NCBI GenBank assembly: GCA_002205965.3
Contig: NADL03000045.1
Span: 248,001 to 312,000 of the forward strand
Length of the DNA: 64,000 nt
Direction: 5' to 3'
DNA from: Kappaphycus alvarezii
Taxonomy: Eukaryota > Rhodophyta > Florideophyceae > Gigartinales > Solieriaceae
In this document: in pieces, positions 22,990 to 35,140 of the stretch
Position numbering within the stretch: the stretch's first letter is position 1
Layout of the letters: each line of letters opens with the position of its first letter
Notes under the pieces: generated by a model
Told to the model about the DNA's origin: nothing
The model's database searches: none
What the model saw: only the letters and a program-made list of their open reading frames with translations
Position numbers and translations under genes: made by a program

Positions 22990-25700
22990 GGATTGCCTGG
23001 AACGGACACATTTTGAAGTTGTGGCCTTAGGTGTCGCTCGAAAGCCCCTCCAACAAACAATTGGCGTTATTCTGAACGAGTCTCGCCGCGTGACGAGCGA
23101 AAAATGTTTGCCGCGCATCAGAAATCGGAATGGCTGCCCGTGCCGCAATGCCAGTCGCAACCCGGTTGGCGACTTCCCGTGCAGTCCAGTGCCAGCCACC
23201 CAACGTGGAGAGTGGAAGGGCAATGAAGCGATACCCAGGACCCTTTGAACGTATAAAGTCGGCAAAGCAAGTGTCCTTGCCAAGGCGGGCATGGTTCAGG
23301 GGCTTGAGTGGACATCGTGCCAGGGAGAGGAGGCGGACGCGGGTCAAGGGATGGATGACGGTTACGTCATAATTGTCTGTGGCCCCTTTCTCTCCAGGCG
23401 CCTTGATGTCCGGCCGAACTGCATGGCCGCGTTCTGGGGATTCGAGGACAGGCTGTCGGGCGGCTTTGGAGAGGTCTGCGGCAAACAAACGTGTTTTCGA
23501 ATCGTGCCGCCATCCGCAGGTGGTTCCATAGGCGCAGCACAGCGCGTGGTCGCCGTAACGATCCATAAGTGTCGTACATCCCCTTGGCATTTTTGAAGCG
23601 GGAGGAAGCAATGGTACCCTGCAACAAACTGCAGCCACGTCTTGTACTTGCGGTCCGAGATGTGGGTACCCAAGCCCGGAGCCGGTTGGCATGAACACCA
23701 GTCTTTGCAACCATCGACTGACAACGAGGCTCGGAATGCCAGTCCCTCTCATTCCCCTTTGGCTTGGAGTCAAGGGCCTTTTCCTCAACTGGGCGAGCAA
23801 GTTGCCCTTGCCCAAACCGCCCTGGAGTCGATAGCCGTGAACTGGACAACCTTGTCGGTGCCACTTGTGTCTTCCACTCATCGTGCGCCCGAGCTGCGGA
23901 TGTGTAAGTTGGGAGAGCAGTGTTCGGTGGCACAGGGAGAAGGGTAGAGCACAGGGCACGCATGAGGGATACGGAGGAAGGAAGGCAGCCGCCGCAGAGA
24001 ACTTAGCGGAGCGGAGCCCGATGCCAAATGTTGGCTTGCGGGGCCCAAAGGGCGCAATAGGAAGTTATAATTCCCGAACAGCGTCTGCGTCCAGAACCCC
24101 GCCCATCATCCCCCGCAGCGTGTCTTTAACAGTGGTGTCGAATTCGGTTGCTCCCTTAAGGGTGGAATGAGGGGGAACCACACGTAAGAGGTAGTTGATC
24201 CGACATACGCCAAAGCTTGTCCGCAGTAGGTGGAAAGCTACATGAGTATCCTCCAGGGTTAACAGGGATTTGAGGAGAGGCTGTAACGAAGTGACGTGCT
24301 TTGAGAATTCGCGCTCCATGAATAGCTCCGAGCGTGGAGCGCTGTTGTCCCATCGTCATAGCTCTGGCGAAGCTCACATGGGAGGGACTGCTGAACAGGT
24401 GAGGGGGGACGGTTGGCCACCAGACAGCACATTATCCACGCGCAGGTGTAAACCCAAACTGCGCACCTCTGGGGACGAGAGGAACTGTGGTGCCGTTCGA
24501 ATGGGTGCCAACAAAGTACCCATCGCCCAAAAGCCACAGCTAAAGGAGTAGACAAGGCCTGCCTGTGGTGTTGGCCACATTTTCCAGGCGGGTTTTTGAG
24601 TTTTCGCATCACTTTTTGCAGCACAAGGGAGAATAAGAGTGGATCCAGCGGATCCCCCTGCTGCACGCTTACCACGCTCCACACGTACGCTGTAAACCTG
24701 GGTCATCTGTGGTGTGGATGTGGACCCAAGGTAAGAGCTCCGGGAATATCTGTTCGACCTCCGTCAAAAACGCACTGCAGCTGAGCAAGTTGAAAGCGTT
24801 TTGAAGGTCAACGGTTAACAGTGCATGCTCGTCGATGCGCCATGCTCCTCGCAATGTCGCCGTGTAGCGTAGACAATTGCCTCACATCTTCCTGACATTG
24901 ATAATCCCAACTGTCGTGGCTGAAAGTATTTGGAAGCCTTGTCGGAGATGCGAGTCAGCAAACATCTGCCCACCAAGCGACGTAAGGTCTTGCCCACGGC
25001 GATCGGTCTGATTCCTCCGTCCGTTTTCAGAAGAGCCGTAAGCGGCGCGCCAGCGATCCATGCAGATATAGCCGTAGGGCCCTTCCCGTTGGCTAGCAAG
25101 TTGACTACACTAGTCAGAGCAGCTAGTAAGCTTCGTCTAACATTGACAACTGGTGGGACCTGTAAGAGCTCAACAAGGTGGTTTGGGCACAGTCCGGATC
25201 CCCATGCGGCGCTACCCCTTGGAAAGCTCCGAACGCAATGGAGAACAAAGTTCTGGAGTGAAGTGGGGGCAGAGAGGCAGCGAGTCAGAGGAAGCGGGTT
25301 GGTACGACTCCGTAGTCGGAGAGCGCTGTGGGTGTTTCTCCCGAAGAATGGAAACCACCGCTGCAGAGGGGCATGCGATACCCGAAGATCGCAGCGAACG
25401 CGCTACCCTCCTTTGCGAGCCTGAGGGCGTGCCGCTTATTGATCCCCGTTTGCTCCTCTTCGGTTGCCTTGTGCAACGGGCGGGACTTTGCCGATACCTT
25501 TGCCCTTCGCATCAAAGTTTCGTATTGTCTATAACGCCAACGTTGAATGCGTTCAGCAAAATACGGGAATTTGATGCCGTGCCCGGGACGAGGGTTAAAA
25601 GGATGGACTTGGGATTGGCGAGGATCGCGGACAGGAATAGGAACAACTTGACGAGTGGGGTTAACTTGTGGGTTACTTAATTTTCCCGATAAGAGCAATC
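22990..25700 (-). mobile_element. LINE (non-LTR retrotransposon), inactive
   Basis: Pieces of one reverse-transcriptase polyprotein follow each other on the minus strand in several frames. Upstream are a conserved linker and the RT part: SAWIAGAPLTALLKTDGGIR with PIAVGKTLRRLVGRCL (25099 down), then ALLTVDLQNAFNLLS (motif A) and VQQGDPLDPLLFSL (motif B). Where the YxDD box should be the sequence reads LWLLGDGYFVG, so the first catalytic Asp is lost. The C-terminal 310 residues (23959-23027) hold a Cys/His motif (YGDHALCC), RPDIKAPG, DVTVIHPL and PLSTLGGWHW, typical of the end of such ORF2 proteins. No ORF1 or poly-A tail is evident. Frameshifts and the lost Asp make it inactive. Confidence 0.85.
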
Positions 25701-25722
25701 GCAGGAGAGGCGTAATTAGGGT

Positions 25723-25773
25723 GAAGAGGTTTACTTGAATGGGTTGGTATACTTGAGTAGGGTTGGTTTACTG
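25723..25773. repeat. short GGGTTGGTTTACTT-type repeats beside the LINE
   Basis: Three imperfect units (25723-25737, 25741-25755, 25760-25773). Similar units lie left of the LINE at 22767, 22825 and 22884, and one more lies at 27305-27324. Confidence 0.65.
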
Positions 25774-25849
25774 CGAGCGGTGTGAATATTAAGTCTTATG
25801 AAGTGCATTCAAGTCATGACTGACGACTTATAGAACCGAACGAATAACG

Positions 25850-26690
25850 GAGCCAACTAATAAGAGCTGGTAGCCTAGTCAACAAACAAGCAGCGTTGGA
25901 GGTGACCTTCAATGCTGTGTGTCGTTGAAGGAGATTGGCCGTCACCCTAGAGTATTGGTCCACGGCACCGTTGGCTACCGATCGTACCACTTCTTAGATT
26001 GTGGAGAACGCATCGGGGTGCCACCATCCTAGTGTAGAAGCAGGAGCCGGGACGATCCTGTTTTACCACGTAACCCAGCTATGAACCCGGGTTTTTTCGA
26101 AGCTCGTCAGCCTGGGCCTCGTTCAAGCCCGTGAGGGGGTGAAAAGGTTCTCATCCGCGGTGAGAAGAGGCCAATGAGTTCAAGAAAGTAATATCAAAAT
26201 AATCGGTGCCGCCAGCTGCTCTCGTTGCCTTGATGTTCGGCCTCGTCCAGTGTTACCCGTGCGGGCGGGGCTTGATGGCGGATGCCTTGCGCCGAGGCTG
26301 ACAACATCCTTACCTACAAACACGACCCCGTCATCCGGGCAGCCAATCCGCTAAGGGCCGTATCTGTAGTAGATCAGGGGGTCGCCATGGACGTCCAGGG
26401 TTTCGGGACATCCAGCCTTCAGGTATAGGGTTCCCAGTTCAAACAATGGGGCCTGACAGAAGTGTTGAGTGCTGATGGCGGCCTTGAAACCTGCTGTGGG
26501 AGGACAGTAGACCCGTTCCCTGGCCTCCGGGAGTTTCATTAAGGCCGGAAAGGCTTGAGTGCGGCAGTCGCCCAAGGGAAGCCTTTCGTTCACTGCGCCC
26601 TGGGATGGGTCATCCAATGTGTACCGACCGGGCGCAGCGGCTGCAGTTGCTAGCACGACTTTCCGTAATGTTTGCCGAACATGTTTCTCA
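25850..26690 (-). mobile_element. LINE 3' fragment (copy 2)
   Basis: Minus-strand frames read YTLDDPSQGAVNERLPLGDC, then CPETLDVHGDPLIYY (the Cys/His motif region, compare CPDTLDVHGDHLMHC at 34.8 kb), and after frame changes STLGWWHPDAFS. These are the same C-terminal landmarks as in the LINE at 23 kb but of a different subfamily. No RT domain remains. Confidence 0.65.
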
Positions 26691-27399
26691 ATAGATACCC
26701 CACACAGTTGACATTTCCACTACCGATGTGGTCAGACTACAAATGATGTTCCGTGGTGCTGCTCTGATGAATGGCCTTTATTTGTCATTACTAGCCCCTT
26801 TGACCGGCCATTTCCTAGTGCCTATATTACTTGTCCTCTTATGTTCACCATGCTTGTCGTGCACAACCTCGGTCGAACGCTATGAATGCTTGACACTCTG
26901 CACAAATCCTATGCATAAAGATGAGCGTGAAGCTTGTGTCTGAGGTCTATTGATTTACTATGCATCCTCACTTTTGGGGTTTCACTTGGAGTGGCGCCCT
27001 GATTTATTGTTAATTATAGGCTCAGGCTCATCAATTTCGCTACCAACCCGTCCGCGGTTTACCTGGGACGCAGAGTCCACCATGGACTGGACAACAAAGG
27101 GAACCAAGAAAGGTTCAAAAATGCCTTCAATGATTGGAAGGAGTACCATGATTCGCTTCCTGGCACCAGTTCTAACGAACCAACCAGGCAGATTCAGGCG
27201 ATTGTGCGCAAATCACATTTCTTCAGCCAGGCTGCTGACCTCTTTGCTGAGGCGAAAAACGATCTATCGAAGAGTGAAAATGGTGTCAAGCTGATAATGG
27301 CGGAATGATGGGGTAGTTTACTTTGTCGTCTGACACTTCTAGCGGGGGAATCTTAACGGAGTTTGGAGAGAAGCAAAGCTGATAATTGATGCTGTTTAC
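26691..27399. other. no gene recognised
   Basis: Transition from LINE remains to the AT-rich copia remains. Short frames only (for example 26728-26943 and 26950-27294) with no known motif. Confidence 0.4.
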
Positions 27400-30300
27400 C
27401 ACGGCGTGGGTTTATGTCTGTAATTATTAAAGCCTTTGGTGGCTTAAAAGCCATTATTAAGTACTCATCGATCCCAGGAGTCATTGAAGAGGTTCGGACG
27501 ATTTTCTCAGCCGCCGCTACTAATTTTAATTCCTTCTGAAATACAGCAAGACTCTTCAGTTCATTATTGCCTTATGGTCTTGAGCAATGCTAGCATCGAG
27601 AACTCTACATATAACTGTCTTAACAACATCAACTCCCAATGGAACTTTCTTTTCGGATCAGTCATCTAATGATGATTACCTTAAAGCTACCATATGTAAG
27701 TATATTGCCTCTATTGTGGAGCAATTTGGAAGAGCATCTATCTCTTCGACTTTATCCCTAGCTCCAAGTGCTACTGGTACTTCTAATCAAGGTCACCGTA
27801 GCCGTAACATGATATAGCGTTGCCTATGTAGGTCAGCGCTAAAACGTACCCGTTTTATGCATATAAAAGATATGGAAACTGAGAGGGTGGTCATAATGAA
27901 GATGGTTCGATAAGACTTGATGTGCAGTCGTATGATGCAGCTGCTGAATACTGCGCTTCAATTGAATCTGGTGATGGATCGACAACTCTAGGAATAATTA
28001 TACTACCGAGAGGAAAAAAATTCTTTTGATATGGATGTGTTGTTTAGCAACGATTTATCGACTGAAAAGTTCATTACTTCAATTTCTGATGAAACTATTG
28101 GCCACCAGCTGATGAAAGTGCCCCTAATCGCCATCAAAAACGTTGAGCTTCGTCTACTGCTCGATCACTTCAGGCATTAATACAACCTTGAAGCAGAACC
28201 TTTCCTCACATCACTGCACGGTCAGAATCACTTTCAGTATGGGGTAATCATTAAAGTTCTAGTCGATCCATTTTTGGTTCTGCTACCACCAATGGTGCAT
28301 TGGACAGTTGAGGAGTAGTTTTGATCTGTCACCTGGTCTAAAGTGACTCTACTCAATGGGCATTGGAGAAAGATTCCAAGACATTCGAAAATTCTTCACA
28401 TTGACGGCAATGTTTTGCCGATTTATGTTGATGGTGTACTGGACACACTTGAAATTATTCACAGTAGTTTTCAACTGGCTATGTATACCTTTTTAACTAA
28501 GAATTCTGATGTACCGGTGCTTTCCTGTTTGAATGGAGATATGTCAAGAGATCGTTCTTTGACTCAAGTTATGGAAATTATTGACTAATTGCATGGATAT
28601 ATTTGCGTTTATGCCAAAAGTTCCAAAATGAAGCTAGTACTTGAGCGAACGGCTTATGGAATCATGCTGCGTCAGAATATTTGTCACAGATTATACAAAA
28701 GTTGTATCTCCTTCTGTACCACTGCCCACCACAACCAACCCGCAAAGCATCAATATGTCTTTTTCTCGTGATTTTAAAGAGATATTATTTTTGACTACTT
28801 TTATCTTGATTCGCTGTGTTTATTTCACTATGTAGATTCCTCTCTGGCTTTATTTCAAGCAAAGACATCTACGTCACGATTTTCGATTAGTTATTGCAGC
28901 TCATTTTTCTCCTTCCCCTTTCCACGCTATAGAATTAGTCCTCAGCCTAACAAAACAACTCTGAAGGGATCTAGACATGTTGGCATACCTCGCAGAGTAG
29001 AAGGGCGGGAGAGAAATAGTCATGCCAAACTACAGAAGTTGCGTCGACGAAGTTCGTGCTACCCAAGTACCGTCGTCGTCCTCTTGTATCGTGTTGAAAC
29101 GTTCGGTTGCGCTCACTACTACCCAATCAAATCTTCACAAGTACACCAGTGTACTCGTATTCGTAAACAACATTACATTTCTCTGCTCCATATATTGTTA
29201 GGTCAACCTCACTTCATGAAACATTACTGGCTTTTGGAGCCAGTTTGATCTCTCAGTTACGGCCTCATGTTTCTCCAAAAGGTGGTAGTTCGCTCGCAAA
29301 AGTGGAATCATGAAAGTTTTTGGCTGAGCCTGAAATTTCAGTTCTGTCATCTACCGCCTCACGGCCATAGTAACAACCCGTTTTAAAGTACGTGTGGAGT
29401 GATTTGAACTATTTTACTGAAGCTACTCGCAAATGAACTTAAATATCATGGATTACAAGCAAACCGTGCAGTTTCCATATCGAATGACTCATACGGTAAT
29501 GCCGTGATGTCCCCATTCGTGTTTGCGAAAGCTTTTACCAAGTCTCTCTCTGATGGTTCTATTCGCTCAGTTCATTTTGTATACGCACATAATCGGCTAC
29601 ACGAAAAGCGCAAAATCAGGTTGATACTGAAGTCAAAGTCCACTACCGAACCCCATTTAATAGCTGGTTACATTCAATGTATATTGTAACACTGGATTTG
29701 CAACGAAAGGAAATATTACGCACCAAAAATTGTTTTGGCTGTTTAATTAGAATTTTGTACTAACATTGTACCCGCTGAAGGTGGTAGACGTGCTTTTGTA
29801 GCATTTGAAGACATTTAAAGTGCTCAACCTGAAGATTCTCTTACGAGTACTACACAGGCTGCTGTCGATACCTTCAAAGACTCCATCGATGGGGGTCGCA
29901 AATAAAATATTGTCATAAAAATGACAGTGAAAATTCAGTAAAAAATAGTGACAAAAATAAAACACCATATGAGAATGTTACTCATGAAGATGCCAAATGT
30001 TCTGACAATCACAATAGCCATATCCAAAATGAAAAATCGGATGCTTCTGTGGTAAATAGTGGTGATATTGTAATAATATATTGGAATCTTAATAAAATTT
30101 ACTATGCTGGTACAGTGAAGACACTCTGTCGCGATGATTTTTTAACTGCATTCTCTGACGATGTCTTAGCAGAGAAACTCAATCTAGACGAATAATTATG
30201 GCTTTATTATGCTACTAATGGCACTGAATTGGATGCGGAAACTTCCTCTTTGCCTATGTTGCCTACTGATATTAACGGTAAACCGCCTGTGCTTTAAAGC

Positions 30301-31830
30301 ATTTTTGAAAATATGGGAACAAAGCGTTTAAGATATACAAAGCACAAGTGTTTGAACATTTTTCGCTCTTTTAATCTTATAGCATTGAAGAGGAAACATT
30401 TTTAAGACTGTACGTCCTTCTCCGTGTATTGAAGTTCTTCGTAGTGCTAATGCTACTAAATGCAATTTCTTATACAAGTTGAAGCATAATGATGACCTGT
30501 CCTTCAAGTTAAAAGGCAAGAATAGCGCCTCATTGGAACGATGAAAACCTTAAGAACGTATTAGCGTCTGATTTACCACCTTTCCACCAACTATCCTCCG
30601 GGATGTGGAGTCTATTGCGTCTTTATTTTCCTAGACTGTGTATTGGGATGATGTCAAAGCTTCTTTCTTGCAGAACAGTGCAGCCGGTGGTAATATATGT
30701 GTGAAGCCCCAGAAGAGAGTAGGATGAGTTCGACTCACATGTGGCTACTGTTAACTGCTTCATATGGTCTCGTAACGCAAATGACAAGTGGTAAGTGCAG
30801 TCCGATTCCTTCTTTTAAATACCGGCTTGTCACAGGGTCCAGAAGTACTCTTAATGTTTTGAATGTGTAATAATGGCGAACTGGTGCCAATATAGCAGAT
30901 ATTGTTGAAAACATCAAAACAGCAAGTAGTCAGGACCACGAAAAAAGTTTTTGGAGAGTTTCAAGAAATAATTTAAAATTTGCGGTGTTTCAAAAGTTCC
31001 CGAACAGCTACTGCTCTTTGGCATAATATATTGAAAGTGACGACAGCACTGTATCGCAGGATCCAGATGATAAGCTCAATGTGCTAACATAGTATCCTCT
31101 TAGTCGCAATCGGATAAAATGAGTAGGAGAATTGCTCAATAAACTTAAGAAGTCGTAGTTTGCCTCCGAAACGGCCCAATAGGATGGATTAACACTACGG
31201 AATACCCCTTTTGCTCTTCTTAAACCTCTTTCCTGCAATTAAACTTGCAAGAAACCAAACTGTTTCATTAAGTGGAGTAATACACATCTTGAGGAAGCTG
31301 AAGAAGCTTAGTACTGTCATTAAGTATCCTAAATCAATTTTTCTAATCGATACGAGCTTTAACTACTATTTTTGCTGATATACCGAAAGTAGATGATAAT
31401 TGACAATTTGAAAATAAAAAGAGTAAACAGATTACATTAGGGACTCTACTTGATTTTGGATTACATTAGAGACTCTACTAGATTCTGTCACAGGTTGTAA
31501 CAATTTCTCTGTAACAGCTGTGTAATACAGACTTGTTCGCTTTTTTATTTCAGTTCTCTGTTACAAAGTGGTGGAACAGAGAAACTTCATCGTTTTGAAT
31601 GAATTTTGAAGCTTAATTTTCCTTCAATGTTTTATTTGATATAAAACCCCACGTCATCGTGTTATTTTCTTGTTATATTCTAGATAGTACAATTATATAG
31701 TTACAACCCTACTTTATAGTAAGTTCTACTTCGTTAACACAAATATAGAAGTTCTAGAGTAGAGCTATAGTACTTTCTATATAAATGGGGCTCATCTGGA
31801 TTCTTGTGGGAATCCGGGTACACTTCATTG
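27400..31830 (+). mobile_element. worn copia-type LTR retrotransposon
   Basis: AT-rich, low-G sequence riddled with stops. Reading across frames between about 30600 and 31400 gives a copia-style reverse transcriptase tail: a NICVKPQK segment, a CNNGELVPI segment, TSKQQVVRTTKKVFGEFQ, and then the RT-RNase H linker SVSLSGVIHILRKLKKL. Earlier blocks (28343-28588 and 29039-29248) keep frames of 60-80 codons that I cannot assign. Near 31440-31800 a stretch with repeated ACATTAG.GACTCTACT and CTGTAACAG words looks LTR-like, but I found no second copy. The element is dead. Confidence 0.5.
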
Positions 31831-32156
31831 AACCTTTGCACCCAACTTTCTGAAACCCACTACCATCGTCTTTACTGTTCTTTTAGCAGCGCCCCGGTTG
31901 TCTTCATCTCTGTTTTACAAGTAGGCTTCCATCACATGCTTCCCCACTTCCCAAAGAAAACGCCGCTCTTCCTCTGTTCGATTGAAGCTTCAATTTCTAT
32001 TGACCAGCTAGCTTGGGATTGTACCATCATGTGACCGCCGACGCAAGATCTATCAAAAGACACTTTCTCGGATCAGGTCTAAATAGCACGCCATCTTCGG
32101 GCACTAGCATAAAAAGCCTGCGAAACCCTTCCTCAATCTTTTATTCGCTCACATTC

Positions 32157-32801
32157 TCATCTGGTAGCATCACAAAAATCTCGCATGGAATTTTGCAAGC
32201 AATATACTGAAAAGATATTTTCCTGGACTACTAGATCCTGTCTACCGTGATATATCGGAGGGTGAAAGCCGTAATAGGAGTCAGCTGAAACCTGATCCAG
32301 TGAACATTTCGATTTCTCCATGTCTTCTGATTGAACATAACTGTGATAAAAACAGGTAAGAAGACGAAGAGGCTTGATGCGTTGCAAGATATTTTGAGTA
32401 CTTGCCGTGCAGAGCTTTATACAGAAGCAATCTGGCACTACTGTCACAAGTTGCGACTTACCACTCAGGATCTCTATGTTGGCGTCGCCAAACAAGTTCC
32501 AGTGGAATAAGAGGAGAGGTGTGGGTTCAAAAAGTTTTACTCTCTTCTGACTCTCAGCAAGCTTTTCTTCTCCCGTAGTAGGTTCACTGATCTGCAATGG
32601 GAGCGAAGAACCTTTCTCGTTCTGTGTAACTGTCGCCAGAACAAGTAATTCATTCTCAGTGAGCATTAAGGTGGTTAGTAAATTCAATGCTTTCCTCAAT
32701 TGTAAAAAGACTTTTAGCACTGCTCGAGACAAGCGTAAGATCCGACGCGATTCAATAGAAGAATAAAATCCTTCTTTCGAATGATAAATGAGAGTTTTCA
32801 A
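32157..32801 (-). CDS. unrecognised open reading frame of 214 codons
   Basis: The longest uninterrupted frame in this AT-rich block. It begins MKTLIYHSKEGFYSSIESRR, has a leucine-rich helical part (LRLSRAVLKVFLQLRKALNL), a serine/acidic middle and several cysteines in the last third (DCFCIKLC). I recognise no family. Its surroundings are transposon remains, so a transposon-borne or leftover frame is as likely as a host gene. Confidence 0.25.
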   Translation of the reverse strand: MKTLIYHSKEGFYSSIESRRILRLSRAVLKVFLQLRKALNLLTTLMLTENELLVLATVTQNEKGSSLPLQISEPTTGEEKLAESQKRVKLFEPTPLLLFHWNLFGDANIEILSGKSQLVTVVPDCFCIKLCTASTQNILQRIKPLRLLTCFYHSYVQSEDMEKSKCSLDQVSADSYYGFHPPIYHGRQDLVVQENIFSVYCLQNSMRDFCDATR

Positions 32802-33440
32802 ATGCCTCTCCTGATTTAATCCTGACTCTCTGATTTTTGCCCGGCCCCACCGAAAACCTTGTGCCCTCCATCCATTCCCTTAACAATAACAGAGTGTTGT
32901 GGACTTTTGGCCCATGTACAACACAATTGCTTGCCGAGAAAGCTGGTACTGAATTGTTTACATCATAGAGATTTGTGTCTCACCAATACGAGCTAACCGA
33001 TCACACAGACGGCGTGTACTCTCCGCAACGCGTGAAATGCATGATGTACAATACTTTGTTCTTTACTAGTGATGGTTACTGGAAGGCCTTCGTTACCATT
33101 CAGATCAAGTTTTGACTCATTGATGCACGTAAACACCATGGCCAGGATGTTGAACTTTTTGTAATTGTAATGCTCCTTGCAGCTCAGTATGCAGTTCTAC
33201 GGGCTCATCTGGAAGTGTATCGAGTTTTCTTCACCAGTTTACATTTAACATTATCCATTGTGCCTTCGCCTTCCATGAACTGACGAGAAACATCCGCTCA
33301 AGTGCCGATGGAAGTTGCCCTACAGCTACATGCCACTCCCTACGATTTTCATTCATGCGACACATGTCATCCGAACGAAGGCGTAGTGTAAGCGCGATCT
33401 CTTGAATGTATGCAATCCAGGCTATGAATGGCAGTGTGCA
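32802..33440. other. no gene recognised
   Basis: Mixed AT-rich sequence without a supported gene or repeat. Confidence 0.4.
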
Positions 33441-34353
33441 AGTTGATTGCGGTTGTCTGGAAAACCATGGGATAGATCGGATATATCTTCCAAGAGTAAA
33501 ACACCCAAACCTTTCCCCGTTGACGAAATGACGAGTTTGACGGAGAGATGTGAGATCCGGAGGTCGGCTTCAGGAAGACGCCCAACATGGCGACGGTTAC
33601 ACGAGCGGGCAGTTGATTTACAAAGGTTTTCAGGAATCGAACGAAAACCGGTGGTTGCACGGCTCGCTGGTCCGAAAACAGAAGCATTGGTGTGAACTCG
33701 TGAAAGTCGACAGTTTCGCAACAAAAGTTAGTCATTGCACTATGAGGTAATGATAGAGTCCAAACATATGCAACACTCCACCCCACTTTCAGCTATTGCA
33801 TATTACCTCATACGAGTCAACACAAAATCCATCACAGACGCTGGTAAGCGAATATAAATTGGCACTCGAACGTCGCCAGACCAAGACTGTTATGGATGCC
33901 ACCCGTCCCGTAACAGGGGGAGAGGGTTTGGGTGTTGTACTCTTGGAAGATACATCCGATCTATCCTAAAATGTTCCAGACAACCACTATCGACACAAAC
34001 GGGCACGCACATTAATGGGGGAGGAACTACGCCCCGGAAGACCACATAAGGGCTAGCCATAAAGCATGCCGCATTGGACATGACGGTTGCTGTAGAGTGC
34101 CTGTGCATCAAAGCCCCTCGAACTTTTACATATGTCTCCATTGCGCTCACGGCTACGTTCCCTGTTACGTCATTTAGCACCGCGCATGCACCCTGGTGCC
34201 AAACTCTGTGAGTCCAGATCGGCACAGGCAAGAGCCTACCTATGACGGAAGTCGCGATAAAAGATTGAATCTTCTCTGGTTTGGTTTGGGTGTTTTACTC
34301 TTGGAAGATATATCCGATCTATCCCATGGTTTTCCAGACAACCGCAATCAACT
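33441..34353. repeat. perfect 71-bp inverted repeat
   Basis: Bases 33441-33511 are the exact reverse complement of 34283-34353. A third, diverged copy in the direct orientation of the right arm begins near 33928 (GGGTTTGGGTGTTGTACTCT) and breaks down after about 60 bases. The arms bound about 770 bases that include a LINE fragment. Confidence 0.95.
33880..34270 (-). mobile_element. LINE 3' fragment (copy 3)
   Basis: Close relative of copies 1 and 4: shares GACATGACGG, CTGTGCATCAAA, CACGGCTACGTTCC and GTCGCGATAAA with 34410-34630 on the top strand. The minus-strand frame ending at 33890 keeps a GACAVLNDVTGNVAVSAMET segment matching the end of the LINE protein. Confidence 0.65.
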
Positions 34354-34354
34354 C

Positions 34355-35140
34355 AAAAAGGGTATACCGACACAGTAATTGGGAAGGAACTCGCTCCCTA
34401 AAATGCTACCTTCAGGCCAGCCATCAAGCAGGCCGCATTGGACATGACGGCTGCTGCGGCGTGCCTTTGCATCAAAACCCCCGAACCTTTCCATACGTCT
34501 CCAGTGCCCTCACGGCCACGTTCCTTGCCACGTCATTTAGCACTGCACATGCATCCGGGTGCCCCCTCCAAGAGTGGAGATTGGCACAGGCCCGAGCCTA
34601 CCTCTGGTGGAGGTCGCGATAAAGGATTGATATCTTCTCTGCTTTGCATTTCGCGCCGCATTCAGAGAGGATATCGGGTTGAATGCCCTCACTCTCCTGT
34701 TGGACGGAGCGAGGGGATTCACGAAGGTAACATCAAAAAAGTCGGTCCCTCCGCTGCTTCCCATTGCCTGGATGTCTGGTCTCGTGCGGTGGAGACCATG
34801 GCGTGGCTCTACGACAGGATGAGCAGCTCTTGCCAGGTCTTTCGGAAGAAGGTTTACCTGGCGATCATGTCGGTTGATCCTGTTGGCTCCATGCAAGCAG
34901 TGCATGAGATGATCGCCATGTACATCCAGTGTGTCCGGGCAATTCTCTGGTTGGTATTTCACGCCGCATTCAGAGAGGACATCGGGTGGAAGGCCCTCAC
35001 TCTCCTGCTGGAAACCTCTCATTCCCGGGAACTTGTTGCGATGCTGCAAGTGAGAGAAGAGAACGTGGTCCTTACTCCAGCAGAAAACCGATGCTCTTTT
35101 CTCTCATCAAGTTGGCATCAACTACTCAGGTAACCAGTTC
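34355..35140 (-). mobile_element. LINE 3' fragment (copy 4), longest
   Basis: The minus-strand frame 35049-34537 (170 codons) reads ENCPDTLDVHGDHLMHCLHG, then RTRPDIQAMG, FFDVTFVNPLAP and PVPISTLGG, the C-terminal Cys/His and endonuclease-like block of the LINE family. Continuation in another frame (34537-34410) reaches the end of the protein. No RT remains, so it is 5'-truncated. Confidence 0.75.

Noticed and set aside
27400..31830. Region considered as a viral insertion because of its AT-rich, low-G composition
   Set aside because: The recognisable pieces match copia-type RT and the RT-RNase H linker, so a worn retrotransposon explains it.
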